Origin: Lachnospiraceae bacterium
GTDB taxonomy: Bacteria; Bacillota; Clostridia; Lachnospirales; Lachnospiraceae
DNA: 49,972 nucleotides
Direction: 5' to 3'
Assembly (NCBI GenBank): GCA_015057035.1
Contig: SVFC01000016.1
Coordinates: 1 to 49,972, forward strand
Under the pieces are notes generated by a model. It was not told the origin of the DNA, did no database searches, and saw only the letters and a program-made list of their open reading frames with translations. Below are positions 1-8,218 of the stretch, piece after piece; position 1 is the first letter of the stretch, and the number at the start of each line of letters is the position of its first letter. Made by a program: the position numbers and the translations under genes.

Positions 1-59
1 GCATATTTGTGACCATCTTCTAAGTTAATATCTACATTATCAAGTGGACTAATTAACAT
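1..59 (-). CDS. uxaA: Altronate dehydratase, N-terminal fragment (runs off window)
   Basis: Only the first 19 complete codons are visible, reading MLISPLDNVDINLEDGHKY. The ATG at 59 lies inside the last codons of uxaB and overlaps its stop by 7 nt. A GAGGAG ribosome site sits 8 nt upstream. The LDNV start and the position directly after uxaB match UxaA, which dehydrates D-altronate to 2-keto-3-deoxygluconate. The overlap suggests translational coupling with uxaB. The assignment rests on context and a short N-terminus, so another gene of the galacturonate branch is possible. Confidence 0.65.
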   Translation of the reverse strand, partial: MLISPLDNVDINLEDGHKY

Positions 60-1309
60 TTTTCAATCTCCTCTGCAAGGAATGAAATATCCTCGCCCCA
101 AAGTTCTGCGTTTGCAAGAATCTCTACTGTAGAATGGTTCTTCATAAAGTCAACTACATCAGCATCATCATTGGTCATATCGGTCTTATAGAATTCGATT
201 AACTTCTTGAAAGCAAAAAGTAATGTGGTTGGCATCTTGTCGTATCTCTTGATATACTCAAGGATGGATGGAAGCACACGTACTTTGAATTTGCTTACAG
301 AGTTTAAAGCGATGGCTGATAAATAGTGTTTGATATATGGATTTCCGAAACGCTCTAATACGCTGTTTGCGTAGCTTTCCAGTTCTTCCTTTGGAAGGTC
401 AAGTGTAGGAATGATTTCGTCAAATACGCATTTTCTAATATGTTCGTACATTACTGGATCATCGATACAGCTCTTAACTGTGTCTTTTCCTTCCAGTAAT
501 GCGTAAGGTACTAAAGATGTATGAGCACCATTTAAGATACGCACCTTTCTAGTACGGTACATTTCTAATTTATCTGGTGTGATGATTACGTTTAAATCTG
601 CCGCTGCAAAGTTGATTTCGCTGGCAAGGTCATAATCTGTTTCAATTACCCAGAGATGGAAGAATTCAGAAGTATTCGCCATGTTGTCTTCATAGCCCAG
701 GCCTAAATCTTCTCCCTTTGGATATCCTGTATTGATACGGTCAACTAATGTATTGGTAAATACGTTGTCCTTCTCTACCCAGTTCTTAAAGTCGTCGCCT
801 AAATTCCACAAATCTGCATACTGTAAAATGCATTTCTTTAAGTTATCGCCGTTACGGTTAATCAACTCACATGGAAGGAAAATGAATCCTGGAAGTCCTA
901 AGTCAAATCTCTTCTTGAGAAGAAGTGTAACCTTTGCTGGGAATGTCTTAGGTGGAGCATCTGTAATCTTGTCAGCATCAGAATATACGATACCAGACTC
1001 TGTTGTGTTAGATACAATAAATCTAAAGTCTGCGTTCTCTGCTAGAGACAAATATGCATTCCAATCCTCGTATGGTTTTACGCAACGGGAAATAACATCA
1101 ATTTTCTTAACTTCTACGCCTTCGCTGCCACGACATACATGTGTGTATACGCAATCCTGCGCACTTAACATATCGCACATACCCTGCTCGATTGGCTGTA
1201 CTACTACAACCTGTCCATCAAAATCTGTGGTTTCATTGACTTTCTGAATCATCCAATCCACAAATCCGCGTAAAAATCCGCCTTCCCCAAACTGAATTAT
1301 TTTTTCCAT
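53..1309 (-). CDS. uxaB: Tagaturonate reductase (altronate oxidoreductase)
   Basis: This 418-residue protein belongs to the mannitol dehydrogenase/UxaB long-chain family. UxaB reduces D-tagaturonate to D-altronate with NADH in the cytoplasmic galacturonate pathway. Visible signatures are GEGGFLRGF (residues 8-16) in the nucleotide-binding N-terminus, SNTTESGI (100-107), and RILNGAHTSLVP (257-268), the active-site segment typical of UxaB rather than fructuronate reductase UxuB. The ATG at 1309 was chosen because an AGGAAAGG ribosome site precedes it; a longer 433-residue frame lacks one. The start of uxaA overlaps the 3' end. A promoter, a perfect 15-nt palindrome and a candidate regulator site lie upstream, facing the divergent araC gene. 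Confidence 0.93.
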   Translation of the reverse strand: MEKIIQFGEGGFLRGFVDWMIQKVNETTDFDGQVVVVQPIEQGMCDMLSAQDCVYTHVCRGSEGVEVKKIDVISRCVKPYEDWNAYLSLAENADFRFIVSNTTESGIVYSDADKITDAPPKTFPAKVTLLLKKRFDLGLPGFIFLPCELINRNGDNLKKCILQYADLWNLGDDFKNWVEKDNVFTNTLVDRINTGYPKGEDLGLGYEDNMANTSEFFHLWVIETDYDLASEINFAAADLNVIITPDKLEMYRTRKVRILNGAHTSLVPYALLEGKDTVKSCIDDPVMYEHIRKCVFDEIIPTLDLPKEELESYANSVLERFGNPYIKHYLSAIALNSVSKFKVRVLPSILEYIKRYDKMPTTLLFAFKKLIEFYKTDMTNDDADVVDFMKNHSTVEILANAELWGEDISFLAEEIEKC

Positions 1310-1324
1310 ATACCTTTCCTTTCT

Positions 1325-1339
1325 GTGACTGTCAGTCAC
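1325..1339. promoter_or_regulatory. Perfect palindromic operator candidate in the uxaB leader
   Basis: GTGACTG-T-CAGTCAC is a perfect 7-1-7 inverted repeat. It sits about +7 to +21 relative to the start predicted from the uxaB -10 box and just before the ribosome site. This is a usual place for a repressor site. The binding protein is unknown. It could instead act as a short RNA hairpin in the leader. Confidence 0.5.
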
Positions 1340-1352
1340 TTTAGAATTTTTC

Positions 1353-1381
1353 ATAGTATTGCTAATACAATTTTACATCAA
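1353..1381 (-). promoter_or_regulatory. Predicted sigma-A promoter of uxaBA
   Basis: On the minus strand TTGATG (1376-1381) and TACTAT (1353-1358) are separated by 17 nt. The -35 hexamer overlaps the TGATGTAA half of the candidate activator site at 1369-1399. Confidence 0.55.
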
Positions 1382-1399
1382 ATTAAAAGGAAATTCCTT
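1369..1399 (-). promoter_or_regulatory. Candidate pectin regulator binding site, copy 1
   Basis: The minus strand reads AAGGAA, 13 nt, then TGATGTAAAATT. The same arrangement occurs upstream of the ABC transporter operon at 15388-15418. The element overlaps the uxaB -35. The adjacent AraC-type protein is the obvious candidate ligand, but that is inference. Confidence 0.5.
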
Positions 1400-1428
1400 A
1401 AGAAAATTAACTATAAACCACAAAAATC

Positions 1429-1457
1429 TTGGTTTTTTTGATATCTAATGATATAAT
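1429..1457 (+). promoter_or_regulatory. Predicted sigma-A promoter of araC-type gene and pectin methylesterase
   Basis: TTGGTT (1429-1434) and TATAAT (1452-1457) are 17 nt apart, placing transcription start near 1464, shortly before the ATG at 1486. This also argues against a TTG start at 1429. Confidence 0.65.
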
Positions 1458-1485
1458 TAGAAAAAACGTTTTTGAGGATAAGGAT

Positions 1486-2340
1486 ATGAAGGGAAATATC
1501 GCAAAATACATACCAAATTACTATTACAGCAAGGTTATTGACATCGTGGGAAATGAATCTACCCACCACTACCATCACGCTTTTGAAATCTATTATATGA
1601 AAAGCGGCGAATGCAATTATTTCATTGGAAACCGCTCCTACCGCGTGCTTCCTGGAGATGTCATTCTGATTCCATCTTCCATCATTCACCGTACCAACTA
1701 TAATGGAATGATTCATAGCCGTCTGGTAATCAACTGTTCTAATGAGTATATTCCAGAATCCGTTTTAGAACGTGTGAATTCTATTGGTCATCTGTACCGC
1801 AACAATAAGGTACTCCGTCAGATGGATGAGATTTTTGCAAAAATCGAAAAGGAATATGAAAACGCAGACGTTTTGTCTTCTGACGTTTTAAAATGTTATA
1901 CTGCAGAACTCTTTTTCCTGATCCTCCGTAATGAAAATGAGCACGAAGAAGAAACGGAAGAAAGTAGTTTAGTAGCACATGCTTTAAAATATATTCAGAA
2001 CAACTACATGAACGAAGTCAAGCTGTCTGCTGTGGCACAGATGTCTTCTGTAAGTGCGGAACACCTTTCCCGCTTATTCAAAAAAGAAACTGGCTTTGGC
2101 TTTAACGAATATCTAACCATTATTCGTTTACAAAAAGCCGAATTCATGCTTCGTAACGAACCAGGCCGTGCAGTTTGTGAAGTTGCATATGCATGTGGTT
2201 TTAACGATGGGAACTATTTCTCATATAAATTCAAAGAAGCCTATGGCGTATCTCCTACAAAAATCAAAGGCAAGAAGTTCGACCAGCCATTGCAGAAACG
2301 CCTTGGAATTGGCAATCGTAAAAAGGAGCAACAAACATAA
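1486..2340 (+). CDS. AraC-family transcriptional regulator of the pectin locus
   Basis: This is a 284-residue AraC/XylS-type regulator. The N-terminal half (about 20-110) looks like a cupin sensor domain, with a HHYHHAFEIYY stretch and the RVLPGDVILIP turn. The C-terminal 100 residues carry two helix-turn-helices: LSAVAQMSSVSAEHLSRLFK, then the conserved VAYACGFNDGNYFSYKFKEAYGVSP region (split here for reading only). The ATG at 1486 follows a GAGGATAAGGA ribosome site and a clear promoter. Its stop overlaps the methylesterase start (TAATG), so the two are translationally coupled. It is divergent from uxaBA and probably senses a galacturonate-derived sugar; the effector is unknown. Confidence 0.88.
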   Translation: MKGNIAKYIPNYYYSKVIDIVGNESTHHYHHAFEIYYMKSGECNYFIGNRSYRVLPGDVILIPSSIIHRTNYNGMIHSRLVINCSNEYIPESVLERVNSIGHLYRNNKVLRQMDEIFAKIEKEYENADVLSSDVLKCYTAELFFLILRNENEHEEETEESSLVAHALKYIQNNYMNEVKLSAVAQMSSVSAEHLSRLFKKETGFGFNEYLTIIRLQKAEFMLRNEPGRAVCEVAYACGFNDGNYFSYKFKEAYGVSPTKIKGKKFDQPLQKRLGIGNRKKEQQT

Positions 2341-3092
2341 TGCAGTATCATATTTCTGACAGCAATATTACAATTGAAAACCAGACATATACCGGCAACC
2401 ACTACGGTAAAGAGGACCATGCAGACGGCAGAAAATACGGCACTTTCCGCAGCTATACCGTACTGGTAGATGGAGATAATGTTACATTTCGTAACTGTAC
2501 CTTCGAAAACACCTCTGGACCTGGGAAACAGGTTGGTCAGGCAATTGCTCTCTACATCGACGGTAATAACATTCATTTGGAGAACTGCGTGCTGCGTGGA
2601 CACCAGGATACCCTGTTTTTGGCACCGCTTCCTCCAAAGGAAATCATTCCTGGTGGATTTTTAGGTCCAAAACAATATACGCCTCGCTATGACCGCACTG
2701 TGTATTTCAAAGATTGTGTCATTGAAGGCGGTGTAGACTTTATCTTTGGTGGTGCAACTGCTTACTTTGAAAACTGTGAGTTTAAAAATGTGGAAGAAGG
2801 ATATATCTTTGCCCCTTCCACTCCGGAACATATTGAGATTGGGTTTGTGGCAAAGAATTGTCGTTTCACTGCAACTTCTGATGTTCCCGAAAAATCCTGC
2901 TATATCGCCCGCCCTTGGCGTAATTTTGGCAAAGTAAGATTGGAAAGCTGCTATCTGGGAGAACACATTCATCCGATGGGATGGGATGACTGGGGCAAAG
3001 AAGAATCCCATGAAACCGTGGAATTCGTAGAGATTGGTTCTTATGGACCTGGCGCTTCTTGCCAGAGACCTAACTATGTACAACTTCCATAA
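2340..3092 (+). CDS. Cytoplasmic pectin methylesterase, CE8 family
   Basis: This 250-residue beta-helix protein resembles carbohydrate esterase family 8, which removes methyl esters from homogalacturonan and releases methanol. Active-site elements are present: GQAIAL (Q67), HQDTLF (Q89, D90), VDFIFGGA (D133) and ARPWRNF (R191). The two catalytic Asp are 43 residues apart, against about 21 in the Erwinia enzyme as recalled, so there is an insertion between them. No signal peptide is visible and the protein is shorter than secreted PMEs, so it should act on imported methylated oligogalacturonides. It is coupled to the regulator gene by a TAATG overlap, with AAGGAG upstream. Confidence 0.88.
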   Translation: MQYHISDSNITIENQTYTGNHYGKEDHADGRKYGTFRSYTVLVDGDNVTFRNCTFENTSGPGKQVGQAIALYIDGNNIHLENCVLRGHQDTLFLAPLPPKEIIPGGFLGPKQYTPRYDRTVYFKDCVIEGGVDFIFGGATAYFENCEFKNVEEGYIFAPSTPEHIEIGFVAKNCRFTATSDVPEKSCYIARPWRNFGKVRLESCYLGEHIHPMGWDDWGKEESHETVEFVEIGSYGPGASCQRPNYVQLP

Positions 3093-3139
3093 TATCATCA
3101 TACATAATGATGACAACATTATAAAAACCTTTTTCATAA

Positions 3140-3184
3140 GAAAAGACCCAACAACGAATAAGGCGCTGTCGGGTCTTTTCCTTT
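3140..3184. terminator. Intrinsic terminator between convergent operons
   Basis: GAAAAGACCC (3140-3149) pairs with GGGTCTTTTC (3171-3180), followed by CTTTT. It lies between the convergent methylesterase and transporter operons. A T-rich stem on each strand makes bidirectional use plausible. Confidence 0.8.
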
Positions 3185-3208
3185 TATGTATCTTTAGGAT
3201 AAGGTTAA

Positions 3209-4309
3209 TTAATATGACTTCTTTGTAGTCTCAATCACATTTTCTGTTTCTCCATCAAAGAGATATACTGCACTGTATGGAATTGAGAAATCAATCTTAG
3301 TATCCATCTTAGGTGTATTATGTGGATCCACTTTTAAAATAGATTTGGTGCCATTAATATCAACATAAACGTTGGTGTTGTCACCAAGAAGCTCTGTAAG
3401 TTCAACTTCTGCATTTAATACATAGCTATCTGATTTATTACCAAGTTCAATTGCTTCAGGACGGAAGCCAAATACCATCTTCTTGCCTTCATAAGAAGCA
3501 AGTACATCTGGTGTAAGAAGTTCAGCCAATGAAAGGGTTGCTTCACCAATCTGGATGCTTCCGTTCTGTACTGTAGATGTTACGAAGTTCATAGGTGGTT
3601 CACCGATGAAGCCTGCAACGAATACATTTACTGGTTTAAAATACAAATCATATGGTGTTCCAACCTGCTGAATGTATCCATCCTTCATAACAACAATTCT
3701 ATCAGCCATTGTCATAGCTTCTGTCTGGTCATGAGTTACATAGATAGTGGTAGCTCCAACCTTTCTATGAATATCTGTAATCTCAGAACGCATTGTTACA
3801 CGCTGCTTCGCATCAAGGTTAGAAAGTGGTTCGTCCATAAGGAAAATACCTACTTTACGAATGATTGCACGGCCTACAGCAACACGCTGTCTCTGTCCGC
3901 CAGATAAAGCTCTAGGCTTTCTGTCTAAATAATCGGTAAGGCCTAAGATTCTTGCAGTATCCAATACTCTCTTTTCAATCACATCTTCGTCAACACCCTG
4001 AAGTGAAAGACCAAATGCCATATTATCATATACTGACATATGAGGATACAATGCATAACTCTGGAATACCATGGCAATCTCACGTTCACGAGGTCCCATT
4101 TCATTTGCACGTTTGCCATCAATTAAGAATTCTCCACTACTGATGTTTTCCAATCCAGCAATCATACGAAGAGTTGTAGATTTTCCACATCCTGAAGGAC
4201 CTACGAAGATGATAAACTCGCCCTTTTCAATGTCCAGGTTAAAATCATGTACGGCATGGAAACCGTTTGGATAAATTTTGTTAATTCCTTGTAAAGAGAG
4301 GTATGCCAT
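3209..4309 (-). CDS. MsmX/UgpC-type sugar ABC transporter ATPase (copy 2)
   Basis: This 366-residue CUT1-type ATPase energises sugar importers at the inner face of the membrane. It shows Walker A GPSGCGKST, the LSGGQRQR signature, a Walker B region ending in DEPLSNLDAK, the H-loop in VTHDQTEA, and a C-terminal regulatory domain of about 120 residues. The ATG at 4309 follows GGAGTTAATT. It is the last gene of the leftward pectin operon, 2 nt after the GH105 gene. A second, clearly divergent copy lies at 8219-9277, so the operon encodes two ATPases for one permease pair. Paralogues of this family often serve several transporters. Confidence 0.93.
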   Translation of the reverse strand: MAYLSLQGINKIYPNGFHAVHDFNLDIEKGEFIIFVGPSGCGKSTTLRMIAGLENISSGEFLIDGKRANEMGPREREIAMVFQSYALYPHMSVYDNMAFGLSLQGVDEDVIEKRVLDTARILGLTDYLDRKPRALSGGQRQRVAVGRAIIRKVGIFLMDEPLSNLDAKQRVTMRSEITDIHRKVGATTIYVTHDQTEAMTMADRIVVMKDGYIQQVGTPYDLYFKPVNVFVAGFIGEPPMNFVTSTVQNGSIQIGEATLSLAELLTPDVLASYEGKKMVFGFRPEAIELGNKSDSYVLNAEVELTELLGDNTNVYVDINGTKSILKVDPHNTPKMDTKIDFSIPYSAVYLFDGETENVIETTKKSY

Positions 4310-4311
4310 AA

Positions 4312-5439
4312 TTAACTCCTTAACTGTAAAATTTCTGTATAACAAAGTACGAAAGGTGCTACACCTTTTGCATCATTTTCAACGATTGGTTCTGAGATGT
4401 AATATTCGTAAGAACCATCACGGCGAAGATCATGTTCTGGTCCAAGACCTGCCACAAGACAGATACCACCAAGATTTAATTCACCGTTTTCATTTAAATC
4501 TAAATACTTCTCGCAAATGCCATCAAAAGTTCCTTTTCCAAGCACTGCGTAGCTATCATCTAATACTCCAAGACGAGCACCCTTTAACATGGCATATGCA
4601 ATCATTGCAGAGCCACTGGTTTCCAGGTAGTTCCCTTCTCTTCCCGGCTGGTCAACCACCTGCCAGTACATTCCAGTTTCTTCATCACGAAATGCTTTGA
4701 TGTCAGCCATCAACTGTGCAAAGATTCGAGAAATACTCTTGACTGTTTCTTCATCCGCAATACCAATGATATCCACCATCGCTACTGAGAACCAGCCAAT
4801 GGCACGAAGCCAGAAGTTCTTGGATAATCCCGTTTCTTTATCTGCCCAGAAAATCTCTTTTGAACAGTCAATCCCATGATAATACAGACCCGTTTTAGAA
4901 TCTCTCATGAGTTTTTCAACATTTTCAATCTGCATACGCACATCAGAATAGTCTCCATCCAGATAATTCTTGGAATATAATGCGGAGAAAACCTGTGCCA
5001 TATAGATTCCATCCAACCAAATCTGGTTTGGATAAATCTTCTTGTGCCAGAAGTTGCCTGTTACAGTACGAGGCTGTTCCTTAATATGTTCATACTGTTT
5101 CTCAATGGCAAGACGATACTTCTCTTTCTTCGTTCTCTCATATAATTCAAAAAGAACGCGTCCTTCATTGATATCGTCCAGATTGTATTTTCCCTTGTCA
5201 TAGCCCAAGATAGAGCCATCTTCGCTTACATAATAATCAATGAACCGTTCTGCAAAATCAAAGTATTTTGCATCTCCAGTAATGTTATTGATGGTAAGCA
5301 AGCAGGTAATCATACAACCGTCTATGTAATTCCAATGAGCTGGCTTTCCCTGTCGGATCGCCTCGATGTTCCAAAACGGAGCCTCTGGCTTAGACAGTGT
5401 AATCAGCCTGTCAATATATTTATCAATCTTCTGGTACAT
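4312..5439 (-). CDS. Unsaturated (rhamno)galacturonyl hydrolase, GH105
   Basis: This 375-residue alpha/alpha-barrel protein is of the YteR/YesR type. It removes the 4,5-unsaturated uronic acid left by pectate or rhamnogalacturonan lyases, and the freed sugar becomes 5-keto-4-deoxyuronate. Asp88 (in NLDDINEG) and Asp143 (in IWLDGIYMA) fall at the positions I recall for the catalytic residues of Bacillus YteR. Other family segments are FWHKKIYPNQ and NFWLRAIGWF. The ATG at 5439 has AAAGGA 7 nt upstream; a TTG at 5454 lies within that site. There is no signal peptide, so it acts in the cytoplasm and feeds KduI and DhuI. Substrate choice between oligogalacturonide and rhamnogalacturonide is not resolved. 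Confidence 0.9.
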   Translation of the reverse strand: MYQKIDKYIDRLITLSKPEAPFWNIEAIRQGKPAHWNYIDGCMITCLLTINNITGDAKYFDFAERFIDYYVSEDGSILGYDKGKYNLDDINEGRVLFELYERTKKEKYRLAIEKQYEHIKEQPRTVTGNFWHKKIYPNQIWLDGIYMAQVFSALYSKNYLDGDYSDVRMQIENVEKLMRDSKTGLYYHGIDCSKEIFWADKETGLSKNFWLRAIGWFSVAMVDIIGIADEETVKSISRIFAQLMADIKAFRDEETGMYWQVVDQPGREGNYLETSGSAMIAYAMLKGARLGVLDDSYAVLGKGTFDGICEKYLDLNENGELNLGGICLVAGLGPEHDLRRDGSYEYYISEPIVENDAKGVAPFVLCYTEILQLRS

Positions 5440-5466
5440 GTTATATCCTTTCAAGCTAGCCTGAAA

Positions 5467-7017
5467 TTATTCTCTAACCAAATTACCAATATTCTTAGCA
5501 ATTAATTCCTCGCCTTCTGCTCCGTCTACGGTAACATTGCGGATCGCGAGTTTTTCTACGTTATTGAAATACATTCCCACCTTGCAATATGGCTCCAGGT
5601 AATCCTGAGAAGCACAAGGGAATGGTTTTGCATCCTCTGCATAAGAGAAATTAATGTTTTCTACAGTAATCTCACGAATCTTCTGCTCTGGAAGACCATC
5701 ACAGAAACATGCTGCTGCTTCACAGTTTACACATTCCATATTGCGGAAAGTGAATTTTCCAAGGTACGGTGTACGTTCATCAACTGCCTGTGGTTCTCTA
5801 CTCCATACATATTCTGAATGTCTGTCTGGGTCACAACAGTTGTAATACATATTCATAACGATTGGTGTGATTACACCATCCATTTTAATATTCTCAAATA
5901 AAATACCATCAATTACCGCGTCTTTTCCTCTACCACGACGGGTCTTAATTCTAAGACCACGTTCTGTCTTATTGAAAATGCAACGGTTTACAGTAAGATT
6001 GGTAACACCGCCTGCCATTTCACTACCAAGAGTTACTCCACCATGTCCAAACTGCATGAGACAGTTGGTAATGGTATGACGATTTGCAGGTTTCTTAAAG
6101 GTTCTACCAATATCAATCTTACCAGATTTGATAGCGATACAGTCATCACCTACACTGAAGCGACAACCAATAATATTCACTACGTCACAAGCTTCTGGAT
6201 CAATGGCATCTGTATTAGGACTGTTCTTAGGCGCCTGAATATCTAAATCCAGGAAATCTACATTCTGTGAGAAGTATGGATGAAGCTGCCAAGAAGCCGA
6301 ATCCTTTGCCAAAATTCCATGTACATGCACTCCAATACAACGATTGAAGAACAGCAGTCTAGGTCTTGCAACTGTATAATGTTTTACATGTTCATCAGCC
6401 CACCAGCCTGCTTCTGGAGCATTTCCATTCACAGTACCGCGGCCTACGATACTAATATCCTCTGCATATTCTGCGAAGAGTAATGCCTGGTGCATTGGTA
6501 CGGCTACACCTTCCCAAGTTCCCACATGCACATCCTCTCCTGTTACCACATCTGTTACTATTCCAGGAATTACTGGATATGCAGATTTATCTGTGCTTCC
6601 AAGAATGGTGGCATTTTCAGATAATTCTAATGTAATATGACTCTTCAAGGTAAGTGGTGCAGTCACATATGTTCCTTCTGGGAAATACAATCTGCCACCC
6701 TCTGGCAAACAGTTAATTGCTGTCTGACAGGCTCTAGTATCATCACTTACTCCATCCCCTACTGCACCGAAGTCACGAACATTCACACATGCTGTCTCAT
6801 CTTTAGTTGTAAATTCGAATACTCCTGTCCATACATCCGAAGTTAATTCATACTTGGTAGAAGGACTTAAATCAAATAACGAGAACACGTTGGTATCTCC
6901 CGTATACTTTGCTTCTCCATTTACATAAATGGTATAAGTCTCTCCTTTGTAATATGCATTATCATTCTGCCATTCAAAACAGGCCGATGTAGATGAAGTA
7001 AATAATAATTTAATCAT
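5467..7017 (-). CDS. Cytoplasmic polygalacturonase, GH28, with N-terminal FnIII-like domain
   Basis: This 516-residue protein has a small FnIII-like N-terminal domain (about 1-72) and a right-handed beta-helix beginning at VRDFGAVGDG (80-89). GH28 catalytic elements are intact: NTDAIDPE (D270), VGDDCIAIKSG (D291, D292), GHGGVTLGSE (H325) and RIK (356-358). It lacks a signal peptide. Members with this layout are usually exo-acting on short oligogalacturonides, which fits a cytoplasmic enzyme behind an importer. The start lies 3 nt after the stop of the upstream membrane-protein gene, with only a weak GGA site, suggesting coupling. Exo versus endo action is inferred. Confidence 0.92.
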   Translation of the reverse strand: MIKLLFTSSTSACFEWQNDNAYYKGETYTIYVNGEAKYTGDTNVFSLFDLSPSTKYELTSDVWTGVFEFTTKDETACVNVRDFGAVGDGVSDDTRACQTAINCLPEGGRLYFPEGTYVTAPLTLKSHITLELSENATILGSTDKSAYPVIPGIVTDVVTGEDVHVGTWEGVAVPMHQALLFAEYAEDISIVGRGTVNGNAPEAGWWADEHVKHYTVARPRLLFFNRCIGVHVHGILAKDSASWQLHPYFSQNVDFLDLDIQAPKNSPNTDAIDPEACDVVNIIGCRFSVGDDCIAIKSGKIDIGRTFKKPANRHTITNCLMQFGHGGVTLGSEMAGGVTNLTVNRCIFNKTERGLRIKTRRGRGKDAVIDGILFENIKMDGVITPIVMNMYYNCCDPDRHSEYVWSREPQAVDERTPYLGKFTFRNMECVNCEAAACFCDGLPEQKIREITVENINFSYAEDAKPFPCASQDYLEPYCKVGMYFNNVEKLAIRNVTVDGAEGEELIAKNIGNLVRE

Positions 7018-7020
7018 ATT

Positions 7021-7608
7021 CTATTCCAGTCCATTCTTTTGTTTTGCATCATTAATAATCTTAATAAACAAGTTCTTCATGCTAATAAAGCACATATCAA
7101 CTGCTACGTAAAACAGACCAAAAAACACTGGTTCAACACCTAGGTATATCACATTCTCTGTGCCAGAAATGGTATTACCCATAACATTGATTACATTGTA
7201 AATATACATCACAATATAATACACAACGAACGCATATGGAATGTTTGCAAAAAAAGTCCAAAAGGCTTTCTGTGGAAACATCATCCATTTACTATTCTGT
7301 CCCTGATAGGTCTCAAAAAATCGGAATGCATTGTTCACCAATATGTCTGTAACCATACCAAGCACAATTGACATCACAAGAATCATGTCCATATCATTCT
7401 GAACATAAGTCCCAAGTCCCCAGAGAATGAAGAAACACACTGCTCCAGCAAACCACCACTTCATAATGAGCGCCAGCACCCATGTTGGAATCTTATCTAA
7501 GAGTCCGCTTCGATACTGTTTGCCAGGATCCTTTTTCGGATCGTCGTATTTTTTCTTATCTGCATTGACAAGTCTGTCTACTGCATCTTTTTTTAAATCA
7601 TAACCCAT
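7021..7608 (-). CDS. Uncharacterised 4-TM membrane protein of the pectin ABC operon (MP4)
   Basis: I do not recognise this 195-residue family. A charged N-terminal cytoplasmic stretch (residues 1-38, many Lys and Asp) is followed by about four hydrophobic segments (near 43-65, 73-92, 112-137 and 152-175). It lies between another 4-TM gene (9-nt gap) and GH28 (3-nt gap), inside a sugar ABC operon. A GAGGA site lies about 13 nt upstream, rather far, so coupling to the upstream gene is likely. It has no EAA loop and is too small for a CUT1 permease. A role as transporter accessory subunit is inferred from position only. Confidence 0.8.
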   Translation of the reverse strand: MGYDLKKDAVDRLVNADKKKYDDPKKDPGKQYRSGLLDKIPTWVLALIMKWWFAGAVCFFILWGLGTYVQNDMDMILVMSIVLGMVTDILVNNAFRFFETYQGQNSKWMMFPQKAFWTFFANIPYAFVVYYIVMYIYNVINVMGNTISGTENVIYLGVEPVFFGLFYVAVDMCFISMKNLFIKIINDAKQKNGLE

Positions 7609-7617
7609 AGTACTACA

Positions 7618-8205
7618 TTAATCCTCATCGCTAATATCAATTGTTCCAAGATCGCCATTACCCTCAACTTCAATAGAGGTGTTGATTTTCTTGAAGAGTT
7701 TTGCAAAGAGTGGTTCTAATGCAACCGCTACCATAGTAATTACGATTGTAACCATATGTACAGATACATAATACTGTGCATTTAATATGTACTGCTCTTT
7801 TTCTGTCAGCTGGAAAACTTCCTCAGCTCTAAAAAGCTTATAATCAATGCGATCCAAATACCACCAGTCACAAACGAGAATCACTGCAAACATTACGTAC
7901 ATAAGTGCAATGATAAGCCAGTTTGGCTTCTGACGTTTTGGAAAAGCATTTAACATACATACAAAGGATAACATAGAAAACAACATAGAGATGAATGCAC
8001 AAAAGCCCATATGTTTTCCATAGATTTTTGCTGTTGTATTGGAAATATCTGTTAAGTTTAATGAAAAGATGAGAAAGGAAATTACAAGCGCAATCAATGG
8101 AACCGCCTGTGGATTACGCTTAATCGCTACAAGAATTTTTCTTACTCTTTCTTTTGCCCAAACAGCAAATCCTGATGATTTTGATTTAACATTCTGTTCT
8201 GCCAT
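7618..8205 (-). CDS. Uncharacterised 4-TM membrane protein of the pectin ABC operon (MP3)
   Basis: This 195-residue protein of unknown function has a basic N-terminus and four likely membrane spans (near 36-52, 66-86, 97-115 and 147-168). A hydrophilic tail ends in the acidic residues DLGTIDISDED. The ATG at 8205 was chosen over a TTG at 8214 because AAAGGA lies 9 nt before it. It follows the first MsmX-like ATPase gene by 13 nt and precedes MP4, another 4-TM protein of the same length. The pairing with MP4 mirrors MP1-MP2 on the other side of the ATPase gene. Confidence 0.8.
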   Translation of the reverse strand: MAEQNVKSKSSGFAVWAKERVRKILVAIKRNPQAVPLIALVISFLIFSLNLTDISNTTAKIYGKHMGFCAFISMLFSMLSFVCMLNAFPKRQKPNWLIIALMYVMFAVILVCDWWYLDRIDYKLFRAEEVFQLTEKEQYILNAQYYVSVHMVTIVITMVAVALEPLFAKLFKKINTSIEVEGNGDLGTIDISDED

Positions 8206-8218
8206 AATTTTCAATCCT

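Noticed and set aside
732..1247. A 171-codon rightward reading frame opposite uxaB.
   Set aside because: It lies wholly within uxaB on the other strand, has no ribosome site and no recognisable protein features.
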